DNA of 8,733 nt. Source: Paludibacteraceae bacterium. GTDB taxonomy: Bacteria > Bacteroidota > Bacteroidia > Bacteroidales > Paludibacteraceae. Below, one piece after another: positions 1 through 6,866 of the stretch (position 1 is its first letter; every line of letters begins with the position of its first letter). Under the pieces are notes generated by a model that made no database searches, was not told where the DNA came from, and saw only the letters and a list, made by a program, of their open reading frames with translations. The stretch is taken from the NCBI GenBank assembly GCA_017402895.1, contig JAFPLG010000027.1, positions 1-8,733 of the forward strand. Direction: 5' to 3'. The position numbers were made by a program, and so were the translations under genes.

Positions 1-3000
1 ATCGGTGACTCGGTTTGGATTGATGAGAACAACCATGCTTTAGGTAAGAAACTCGTGACGCAGGGCCGCTATACCGTCTTCTATGTGCCTTCACAAGACT
101 ATAACGCCCGTAAAGATCCTCCTTCCAAGGCGCCTATGCTCTATCCGCCTCAGAATAAAGCCATCGAGACCTACGCAGTGGACCTCAGTGTCTATTACGA
201 CAACCTGCCGCTTACCATGAAAGGTCAGGTGGATACGGCTAAGTTGGATACGATGCGAAATATCGTCGAACCGACGCTCTCGCTGCGCGAGATATACGAG
301 CTCCATCCATGGACCGAGATGGCTGAACGTATGGAGAATTACAAGTCGCCCAATGGCGCTACATTCCCTGTTGAGAACGAGGATTACCTGGAGGACCATG
401 TTGTTCGTGCGCCTATCGGAAACCCATTGTTGCTCTCTACCGAGCAGCGCTATAACTATGACAATGTCAAGAATGGCCAGCACTCTGAGTCGCTTCTGGG
501 TTACTACATGCGCGATGACAACTGGGAGACCGGTGGTTGGAATGATGCACGCAAGGACACCATGATCTGGTGCGGCGGATGGGATGCCCCATGCCAATGG
601 TACACCTATAACCCTAAGACAGGAACCTATACCATCTGTGATCATACCGTTACCGCTGCAAATGATTTTCTCCAAGTGCCGGCAAAGACAAGTATCACTT
701 CCCCGTCGGGATCCGATACCATTATATATTGTTTGCGCGCACAAAGTAGAAAATCCATGCATGCCGGCACACCGGGTGACCCGGATCCCGTTAAACCGGA
801 GGTGGGTGACTGGTGGTTCAATATCTGCCGATACAAGGTGATTTATCATTCTAAAGATGTGTTTGGTCCGAAGGTAGAGAACGCCGGAAAGGCTATCATC
901 ACCAATGATGAGATAGAGCAGCACTTCGAAGTATTAGAGCGTTTGAACTTCGACTACAACAAACCCGGAACGGACTATACCGTCTATCCGCACCCGCTGC
1001 CATGGGCGGACGCTTCCTACGGATTCGCTTATCCAAGGACTGCTTCGCTGCCGGATAACCGTCCGCATAACAAAGGCGGTCTGACGAACTTGGCAAACAT
1101 GGGTGAGTATAACCTGATTAACAGGATACCGTATGATAACTATTGGCACAAGATGGCGCAGCACGGCGGTGCCGCGAACGGATATATGATCTTCTGCGAT
1201 GGTATGTCCTCCGCCGGACAGGTAGCCGCTCTCTCGCTGGAGTCACACCTCTGCGAGGGACAGAAACTCTATTTCTCCGCCTATGTCGGTAACCCGGGTA
1301 AAGAGAATGGTAAATCCTGCCCGAACTTCCTCTTCTCCGTACAAGGCTCATTGGATGGCTCCGCATGGGAGGATATCACTTCCTATCTGACCGGAGACCT
1401 GGCGCAGTCCAACAAGTGGTACCAGATATACTTCCCCATCGAGCAAGATAAGGAATATGCACACTTCCGCGTACGGGTGTATAACATGGCGTCTAATGAT
1501 GACGGTAATGACTTTATCATCGATGATATGTGTATCTTCGCAACCAAGCCGCCATTGATGGTTTATCAGGCGAACACGACGTGTAAGAACGAGAACGAAA
1601 GCGACTCTCTGACTCATGTTGTACTTCGTGTGGACTATCAGGGCTTTACCGATGACGTCTATGCTACAGGTAGCGAGTACTATACCGTTCAGGAGATTAC
1701 AAAGGCAAAAGACTCTACGTTCCTGAAGTTGGAAGACGGATATTATAATGAGGTAACCAAGTCGGCTACACCGCCGTCTACGAAGGATACTATTTATGGC
1801 CGAATCGACCTGCCGAACCGCCATTATATGCCGGTGGCATCAGACTCTATCTTCCCGAACCTGCAAGAACTGATTGCCAAGTTTGAGCGGACATTAGAAG
1901 ATCATGCATCCGATCCGGGGGTAGAGGTATTCCGCCAAGGATATATCTTCGAGCATCTGGATGACTCCATCCGCCCTGTGCTGTACGTAATCCACTCTGC
2001 GAAGATGTCTTCTCAAAACGAGTATGTGGTGCATATGGCCGGCAGGTACGAAGAACTGCTATCCAGCCGTTGCGCCTTGACTCGTTCTCTGAGAGTACGA
2101 AACCGTATGATTCTGACGCTTAACGGCGATGAAATGCCGGATAAAGAAGTGACGGACATGTGCTCCAATGCCACATATGACATCTCGCTTCACGTCAAGG
2201 GTACGCTTCTGCTCGATAATACAGCGCCGATTGAGGTAACCGGATCGTGCTATAACGACTGGTTGCTCTACGGCGATACGACGATTGCTACGAGTGAGAC
2301 GACCTATGGCTACAAGTACTCTGATGTTGAGAAGGTAGTCAAGGATATTCTACGCGCCGAGAATGAATTTGGTACCAACTCCAACCGGTTTGTCCATTCG
2401 CTCGCGGAAGTAAACCGGAATGAGATGTGGAAAGTTAAAAATGAAAGAGGTGTGCCACTCACTACATCCGATCATCCTTATGATGTTCTCGCACATTTGG
2501 TGAATAGTGGTTTCCTGACACTCTATCAGCCCATGCTGACTATCATTACACCGGAGGGAGAAACGGTAAAATATACTATCTTCCCGATTCCGGGTACGGG
2601 ATCTGAGGTGATGCAGGATATGAATATTGATGTCTGTCCTACACCGGTACACATCTCGCTTGCATCCTCTGTAGGACAAGGCGTGCCGTTGGTTATCGGT
2701 GGCTTGAACCGCTCGGAAGAGGAGTCGCAGTACCCGATTACCGTATTGGCCGATTTCGAGCATGCAAATTCTGATATAGCCATCCCGATTGACTCGCTGA
2801 TGATGTTCCCCGAAACAGAAGCCCCCAAGGTGGCATTGAAACAAGTCACATTGTTATCGACCAATGATCCTGAATATCGTGAGGGTGTGCACACGATAGC
2901 GCTCGAGCCGGATAGAACATGGAACCTGGAAGGCGACAATACGGGCTATTACCGAAACGGAGGCGATACGCTTCATCTGGTGCCCGCTGCAGCAACCAAC

Positions 3001-4911
3001 TATAGCATGCGCGACGGTTACAGCTATACCTTTGGTATCGAGATGATGACCTCTTCGGGTGCTTCCGACTGGAAATCCGCGGGCGACGGCTGCGCGGTAG
3101 GTACGATTCCGTTCGTCGTCAGCGTCGTACCGAATTACTTGCGCTGGGATCCGCAGACTTCGGATAACAGGTGGAATAACCCGGATAACTGGATTGGTAT
3201 TACTCAAGCGAACCAGCCGATTCATGCGGATGCTCGTTTTGCACCGTTACCCACCAGTTATGTGGTAATACCGCCTATGACGGATGGCAGACCTTATCCG
3301 GTTTTGGTCAATCCGACTACTATTCCATCCGAGGATTCCATCCAGCAGGTAGGCTTCAAATACAATACCTGCCATTCGATCCGATTCCTCTCCGGCGCAG
3401 CGCTCAGCCAACAGCAGCGTCTGGTATATGATAGCGTGATAGCGGATCTCAGTATGCCTTATCAGAAGTGGGCTCTCCGCTCTGCACCTGTGAATGGACT
3501 CCTATCCGGAGATATCTTCATGTCCAATGCAGATCTGAGTTGGGAAACCTCGCCGTGGGAAGTAGGACCATTCGATGCCGCAGGACGTAATTACTCTACG
3601 GGTAATGCTTCCTTCTGGCTCTCACTCTACAGCCGCACAACGGGTCATAAAGGAAATGGCGATAATGTAGCCGACACCACGTATACCGCCAAAGCGGAAT
3701 GGTCCAAGGTTACCAACGGAATGACGCTCTCGCTCCCGCCGGCACAAGGATGGGCTATCTATAGCCGCACCACTTCCGGAGATGCCGCAACGGTGCGTCT
3801 GCCGAAGAAGGATGACGTTTACTATTATTTCACTCAATCCGGCGATAAGGTATGGGATCTCTATGAGTCGGGACTCCAGGCCAAACGTGCGGAGAATGCG
3901 GGCGGAGCAGAGCATGTAGGCAAGCTGGCTTTCCATCCGGTAGGCAGCTCGCAGAACTATTCGCTGGCTAACGAAGAGGCTTCTGAGTACTTTGTCTTCG
4001 GTAACCCCACCATGGGCTATATCGACATCTGGGGATTCATTTACGACAACACCACCTATTTGGCAGATGAGATAGGCTATTTGGACGGAGACGGATACCA
4101 TAATCCGGTAACCAAAGAATCGGCATTGAAGACTACAGATATCATTACCAATCAGCAGCGCTACCTGCCGCCGATGTATGCTATCATTGTCAAGACCAAG
4201 TCCGGCTCTAAGTCCACCGGCCTTGATGTGACACTCAATGCCAATCGTATTGTCACCTCGCCAAGCCAGGTAACTCCGATTGCCGCACCGCGCCGTTCGG
4301 GTACCTCCGAACTGAACAAGGGTATCATGACCGTTACGGCTGTCAACCCTGTATCGCCGAGATGCATTTCAAAACTGCTAATCGGACAAGGATACCACAA
4401 TGAGATTGTAGAAGGCGAGGATGCAGTACTGAGCACTCTCAACATAGACAAGTTCTCTATGACCAATACGCCTACTACGCCATTCAATATCTACGCTGCC
4501 GATGGAGGTTACGGATTGAGTATTGATTTGCGCAACGAGGTGATAAATGTGCCTGTTTCCTTCTATATGAGCAATCTGCCGTACGACCCGATATCGTATA
4601 TCTGGTTCACGGGAGTTAATAATATAGACGGACAACTTGTGCTCTATGACGCCTTTACGGACACTGAGAGACGGATTATGGACGGTATCTGCCTGGATAT
4701 CGAAACGCCGGAATATAGCCATCAGACACGCTATTACATCCGTCGTCAAGGCTATTCACCAAGTAGCGGAGGCGATCCGATCGGTACCGGTCTTGAGCCT
4801 TCTTCATATGGAGAGGACCAAGACAAGGCTGTTAAGTTTATCCACAACGGACATGTGTTTATCCTGCGTAATGGACATATCTATACCATGTTTGGACAAA
4901 AAATACGATGA
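1..4911 (+). CDS. Giant secreted cell-surface protein, 5'-partial, with type IX secretion-like C-terminal tail
   Basis: The frame is open from base 1, so the gene begins left of the window and the GTG at 55 is not its start. 1636 residues are visible. It is probably a secreted, surface-attached structural or adhesin-like protein; no catalytic motif was recognised. Visible parts in order: a Cys-containing stretch (Cys codons at 571, 592, 637); a conserved-looking block rich in Tyr/Pro (about 862-1131); a jelly-roll-like module (about 1132-1557) with 'NGYMIFCDG' near its start and 'DFIIDDMCIF' at its end, as in carbohydrate-binding or MAM-like β-sandwiches; long β-rich sequence; a 'W-N-N-P-D-N-W' motif (3172-3192) followed by 'YVVIPP', common in giant Bacteroidota surface proteins; 'MPYQKWALRSAPVNGLLSGD' (from 3454); 'FVFGNPTMGYIDI' (3991-4029); and a final β-sandwich plus short C-terminal tail. 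The TGA stop overlaps the next gene's ATG (ATGA), which suggests translational coupling. The ORF is certain, the surface location is likely and the exact function is unknown. Confidence 0.85.
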   Translation: MGDSVWIDENNHALGKKLVTQGRYTVFYVPSQDYNARKDPPSKAPMLYPPQNKAIETYAVDLSVYYDNLPLTMKGQVDTAKLDTMRNIVEPTLSLREIYELHPWTEMAERMENYKSPNGATFPVENEDYLEDHVVRAPIGNPLLLSTEQRYNYDNVKNGQHSESLLGYYMRDDNWETGGWNDARKDTMIWCGGWDAPCQWYTYNPKTGTYTICDHTVTAANDFLQVPAKTSITSPSGSDTIIYCLRAQSRKSMHAGTPGDPDPVKPEVGDWWFNICRYKVIYHSKDVFGPKVENAGKAIITNDEIEQHFEVLERLNFDYNKPGTDYTVYPHPLPWADASYGFAYPRTASLPDNRPHNKGGLTNLANMGEYNLINRIPYDNYWHKMAQHGGAANGYMIFCDGMSSAGQVAALSLESHLCEGQKLYFSAYVGNPGKENGKSCPNFLFSVQGSLDGSAWEDITSYLTGDLAQSNKWYQIYFPIEQDKEYAHFRVRVYNMASNDDGNDFIIDDMCIFATKPPLMVYQANTTCKNENESDSLTHVVLRVDYQGFTDDVYATGSEYYTVQEITKAKDSTFLKLEDGYYNEVTKSATPPSTKDTIYGRIDLPNRHYMPVASDSIFPNLQELIAKFERTLEDHASDPGVEVFRQGYIFEHLDDSIRPVLYVIHSAKMSSQNEYVVHMAGRYEELLSSRCALTRSLRVRNRMILTLNGDEMPDKEVTDMCSNATYDISLHVKGTLLLDNTAPIEVTGSCYNDWLLYGDTTIATSETTYGYKYSDVEKVVKDILRAENEFGTNSNRFVHSLAEVNRNEMWKVKNERGVPLTTSDHPYDVLAHLVNSGFLTLYQPMLTIITPEGETVKYTIFPIPGTGSEVMQDMNIDVCPTPVHISLASSVGQGVPLVIGGLNRSEEESQYPITVLADFEHANSDIAIPIDSLMMFPETEAPKVALKQVTLLSTNDPEYREGVHTIALEPDRTWNLEGDNTGYYRNGGDTLHLVPAAATNYSMRDGYSYTFGIEMMTSSGASDWKSAGDGCAVGTIPFVVSVVPNYLRWDPQTSDNRWNNPDNWIGITQANQPIHADARFAPLPTSYVVIPPMTDGRPYPVLVNPTTIPSEDSIQQVGFKYNTCHSIRFLSGAALSQQQRLVYDSVIADLSMPYQKWALRSAPVNGLLSGDIFMSNADLSWETSPWEVGPFDAAGRNYSTGNASFWLSLYSRTTGHKGNGDNVADTTYTAKAEWSKVTNGMTLSLPPAQGWAIYSRTTSGDAATVRLPKKDDVYYYFTQSGDKVWDLYESGLQAKRAENAGGAEHVGKLAFHPVGSSQNYSLANEEASEYFVFGNPTMGYIDIWGFIYDNTTYLADEIGYLDGDGYHNPVTKESALKTTDIITNQQRYLPPMYAIIVKTKSGSKSTGLDVTLNANRIVTSPSQVTPIAAPRRSGTSELNKGIMTVTAVNPVSPRCISKLLIGQGYHNEIVEGEDAVLSTLNIDKFSMTNTPTTPFNIYAADGGYGLSIDLRNEVINVPVSFYMSNLPYDPISYIWFTGVNNIDGQLVLYDAFTDTERRIMDGICLDIETPEYSHQTRYYIRRQGYSPSSGGDPIGTGLEPSSYGEDQDKAVKFIHNGHVFILRNGHIYTMFGQKIR
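4831..4908 (+). other. C-terminal tail of the giant protein, likely secretion/anchoring signal
   Basis: The last 26 residues contain 'NGHVFILRNG' followed by 'IYTMFGQKIR' and then the stop. A linker with 'SSGGDPIGTG' precedes them. Large Bacteroidales surface proteins often end with a short β-rich segment of the type 'dG-x-x-x-I-x-x-x-G-x-x-Y-x-x-x-G-x-x-V'. This resembles the type A C-terminal domain used by the type IX secretion system (PorSS), in which the tail is recognised in the outer membrane and removed. The resemblance is seen by eye. Whether this genome encodes type IX secretion cannot be judged from the window. Confidence 0.55.
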
Positions 4912-4919
4912 TGATGATG
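4908..4919 (+). other. Four tandem ATG codons at the start, overlapping the upstream stop
   Basis: ATGATGATGATG gives four in-frame start codons in a row (4908, 4911, 4914, 4917) ahead of KRSFN. The stop of the giant gene (TGA, 4909-4911) lies inside the first two. No Shine-Dalgarno site is visible; the preceding bases are A-rich (4898-4904), which is usual for Bacteroidota start sites. A terminating ribosome could restart on any of the four codons with little effect on the signal peptide. Confidence 0.7.
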
Positions 4920-5444
4920 AAGAGAAGTTTCAACATATATAGATGGTTTCTGACGGCATGGACCATATTGTGGGGATCTACAATGTCCTTCGCCGTGACG
5001 TATCCGCAGACGACGCAGTCTGCTTCATGGGGTCGTACGACCGCCAACCGCTCAACGCCTGTTTACACCACTTCATCTCATACTATCTCGTCATACGGTT
5101 CGTCGGGTAGTGGCGTTGCCTCGTATAGTACGGGCTCGTCCAATAACCGTTCGTCCGGTTTGACAGTGGGTGGTGGGAGTCCTACCTATCATTTCCAATC
5201 TACGTCTGTATACCCATTGAAGACTACCAAGACGACCTTTGTTCCGCTAGCGGACGGTACAAATCCTTCGCAAAACGGAATACGTCGAGGCGGCAATCCT
5301 TGGGACGAAAATCCGGGCGATGAGGATGATCCTATCGGTGTTGTACCAGACCCCACTCCTGTCGGCAGCCCACTTGTACTGCTGGCTCTGGCTTTAGTGT
5401 ATATCGTTTATAAGAAAAAAAGGAATTGGACATTTTTCTGCTGA
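4908..5444 (+). CDS. Small secreted Ser/Thr/Gly-rich protein with PVGS-helix-KKKR C-terminal anchor
   Basis: This 178-residue protein matches no family I recognise. Residues 5-12 are basic, 13-29 are hydrophobic (WFLTAWTILWGSTMSFA) and a signal peptidase I site is plausible after A29. The mature part (30 to about 125) is low complexity, rich in Ser, Thr, Gly, Asn and Tyr, with 'YHFQSTSVYPL' near its middle. An acidic Pro/Gly stretch (about 128-150) leads to 'PTPVGSP' (149-155), a hydrophobic helix (156-168) and K169 K170 K171 R172. That layout of motif, helix and basic cluster is what sortase- or exosortase-type sorting tails look like, but it could be a plain membrane anchor. The gene overlaps the giant surface-protein gene by four bases (ATGA) and is probably made together with it. 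Four consecutive ATG codons leave the exact start open. The last residues (NWTFFC) overlap the next gene. Confidence 0.75.
   Translation: MMMMKRSFNIYRWFLTAWTILWGSTMSFAVTYPQTTQSASWGRTTANRSTPVYTTSSHTISSYGSSGSGVASYSTGSSNNRSSGLTVGGGSPTYHFQSTSVYPLKTTKTTFVPLADGTNPSQNGIRRGGNPWDENPGDEDDPIGVVPDPTPVGSPLVLLALALVYIVYKKKRNWTFFC
5358..5423 (+). other. Tripartite C-terminal sorting or anchor segment (PVGSP, helix, KKKR)
   Basis: The segment encodes PVGSP, then LVLLALALVYIVY, then KKKR (residues 151-172 of the small secreted protein). It follows an acidic, Pro-rich spacer. The order of short Pro/Gly motif, one membrane helix and basic residues at the extreme C-terminus is the hallmark of CTERM-type sorting signals, but the motif is not one whose sortase I can name. 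A simple inner-membrane anchor is the alternative. Confidence 0.5.
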
Positions 5445-5899
5445 TACTTGCAGGGATTTGCATGCTGGTCGGTCTGATCGGCTGCATTATTCCCGGATTG
5501 CCCGGCGTACCGATTGCATATGTCGGTCTATGGATTGCGCAAGCAACGGAACGTGTGGATTTCTCCTGGCAGCCATTGCTCGTATGGGGTATCGTAACGA
5601 TAGTTGTTACCATTCTGGACTATGTTATTCCGGCATTGGGAACCAAGCGTTACGGAGGCACAAAATGGGGCGTATGGGGAAGCACGATAGGCGTATTCGT
5701 TGGTATGTTCTTTGGCGCAGTAGGTGTGATTGTCGGACCATTGGCCGGAGCCGTACTGGGCGAAATGCTCAACGGCAAAGAGTGGCGCGAAGCTCTTCGT
5801 GCCGGTTGGGGCAGCTTCATTGGTCTGCTTTTCGGCACCATACTCAAGCTGATTTGTTGCGGACTGATGACCGTCTCACTCATTCAGGCTATTTGGTAG
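5426..5899 (+). CDS. DUF456 family integral membrane protein
   Basis: This 157-residue protein is almost entirely hydrophobic and Gly-rich, as expected for DUF456, a small inner-membrane family of unknown function usually about 160 residues long. Family hallmarks seen: 'GLIGCIIPGLPGVP' (16-29, with the Leu-Pro-Gly core at 25-27), 'DYVIPALGTKRYGGTKWGVW' (65-84), a Gly-zipper-like helix 'GVFVGMFFGAVGVIVGP' (89-105), 'GAVLGEML' (108-115) and a C-terminal helix after 'GSFIGLLFGTILK'. The start is TTG at 5426. An in-frame stop at 5411-5413 excludes any start much further upstream, and the next ATG (5462) would cut off the first helix and begin just before the conserved motif. It overlaps the preceding gene by 19 bases in another frame and ends one base before the transporter gene, so it is probably cotranscribed with both. 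I am confident of the family; its role is unknown. Confidence 0.88.
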   Translation: MDIFLLILAGICMLVGLIGCIIPGLPGVPIAYVGLWIAQATERVDFSWQPLLVWGIVTIVVTILDYVIPALGTKRYGGTKWGVWGSTIGVFVGMFFGAVGVIVGPLAGAVLGEMLNGKEWREALRAGWGSFIGLLFGTILKLICCGLMTVSLIQAIW

Positions 5900-5900
5900 T

Positions 5901-6830
5901 ATGTGGGTAGTTCTGGCTTTTGTTTCTGCGCTCTGCTTAGGCGGATATGATATCAGCAAGAAGATTGCCTTGCGCGACAGACGCGTCGTCGACGTTCTGA
6001 CGCTGAGCATACTGATTAGCAGCGCCATTCTCTGCCTGCCTCTACTGCTCTCGCGTTGTTGTCCGGAGATGATGACCGGCACGCCGTTCTTCGTTCCCCG
6101 ACTGGATGCGCAAGCTCATCTGCTGACATTCGTCAAGTCATGTATCGTACTGAGCAGTTGGGTTTTTGCCTATATCTCACTCAAACACCTGCCGCTCTCC
6201 GTGGTTAGTCCGATGCAAGCCACACGCCCTATGTGGACACTCGTCGGCGCATTGCTGATCTTCGGCGAACGGCTGAATGGTTTTCAGTGGGTGGGTATCC
6301 TGCTGGCGCTAGGAAGTATCATGATCTTCTCATTGAAAAACCGGACACCTAAGCACGCCAACACAACGGACAACCCCAGCCAGACGAAATACTACATCGC
6401 CCTCGTATTGGCCATCCTCATCGGCGCCTGTGCCGGGCTGTACGACAAGTTCATGATGCGCCGATACGACCATAACGCCGTTCAGGTCTATTACACGCTG
6501 TATCAGGCTGTAATGATGGCCGTTGTTTGGATTGCAGACCGGACCAGCCGGCAGAAGAATACAGAGTACAGAATACAGAATACAGACCGATTCACCTTCC
6601 TGCCTATCGCGCTGATCTCCGTCTTTCTGGTTATCTCCGATAACGTCTATATGCTGGCGCTCAGAGACCCCGACTCGCTGATAGCCGTCGTCAGTACGAT
6701 TCGCCGAGGCGGTGCGGTCATCGGTTTCGGATACGGACTTCTCTTCCTGCACGAAGAGAATCCGAAAAAGAAAATAGCCTGCATGGTGGGCATACTGGCC
6801 GGACTGGTATGCCTGGCGATAGGCTCGTAG
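5901..6830 (+). CDS. EamA/DMT superfamily transporter
   Basis: This 309-residue protein has about ten hydrophobic segments in two halves (roughly 1-150 and 165-309), the architecture of EamA drug/metabolite exporters in the inner membrane. The first half holds 'GGYDISKKIALRD' after the first helix, 'LKHLPLSVVSPMQATRPMWT' before the helix with 'GALLIFGERL', and 'GILLALGSIMIF'. The second half repeats the plan: 'LIGACAGLYDKFMMR', then 'STIRRGGAVIGFGYG', 'LFLHEEN' and a final helix. The substrate cannot be read from the sequence. The ATG at 5901 is one base after the DUF456 stop, which points to an operon. Oddity: the loop between helices about 7 and 8 (residues 219-229) is encoded by four tandem 7-base units, giving a polar insert 'KNTEYRIQNTDR' unlike the rest of the protein. 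Length is normal for the family and the frame stays intact. Confidence 0.88.
   Translation: MWVVLAFVSALCLGGYDISKKIALRDRRVVDVLTLSILISSAILCLPLLLSRCCPEMMTGTPFFVPRLDAQAHLLTFVKSCIVLSSWVFAYISLKHLPLSVVSPMQATRPMWTLVGALLIFGERLNGFQWVGILLALGSIMIFSLKNRTPKHANTTDNPSQTKYYIALVLAILIGACAGLYDKFMMRRYDHNAVQVYYTLYQAVMMAVVWIADRTSRQKNTEYRIQNTDRFTFLPIALISVFLVISDNVYMLALRDPDSLIAVVSTIRRGGAVIGFGYGLLFLHEENPKKKIACMVGILAGLVCLAIGS
6557..6586 (+). repeat. Heptanucleotide tandem repeat (GAATACA)n inside the transporter gene
   Basis: Four head-to-tail 7-base units: GAATACA (6557), GAGTACA (6564, one change), GAATACA (6571), GAATACA (6578), then GA. Seven is not a multiple of three, so each unit is read in a different frame and gain or loss of one unit would shift the reading frame. 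The encoded residues fall in a predicted cytoplasmic or periplasmic loop. Confidence 0.9.
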
Positions 6831-6833
6831 AGA

Positions 6834-6863
6834 ATTGAAAATTTAAAATTTAAAATTGAAAAT
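6834..6863 (+). repeat. AT-rich heptanucleotide tandem repeat (ATTGAAA/ATTTAAA)
   Basis: Four 7-base units (ATTGAAA, ATTTAAA, ATTTAAA, ATTGAAA) plus AT fill almost the whole 36-base gap between the transporter stop (TAG, 6828-6830) and the ATG at 6867. Such 'attgaaaatt' tracts are familiar between genes in Bacteroidota. An A-rich leader could favour translation initiation, and the tract carries no hairpin strong enough to be a terminator. Confidence 0.85.
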
Positions 6864-6866
6864 ATT

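Noticed and set aside
55..57. GTG as the start codon of the giant protein
   Set aside because: The same frame is open back to base 1 with sequence of the same character, so the real start lies outside the window.
91..924. Minus-strand open frame (277 codons) opposite the giant surface-protein gene
   Set aside because: It lies wholly inside the surface gene, has no recognisable family features, and is of a length expected by chance opposite a long coding region with this codon use.
5415..5423. A canonical -1 frameshift heptamer (A AAA AAG) in the frame of the small secreted protein
   Set aside because: In the actual reading frame the heptamer is A AAA AGG, which does not allow clean tandem re-pairing. 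Only weaker slippage on the A-run remains possible, kept above as a low-interest finding.
6834..6863. CRISPR-like or regulatory hairpin array
   Set aside because: The units are only 7 bases, contiguous and without spacers, and they form no stable hairpin; it is a simple tandem repeat.
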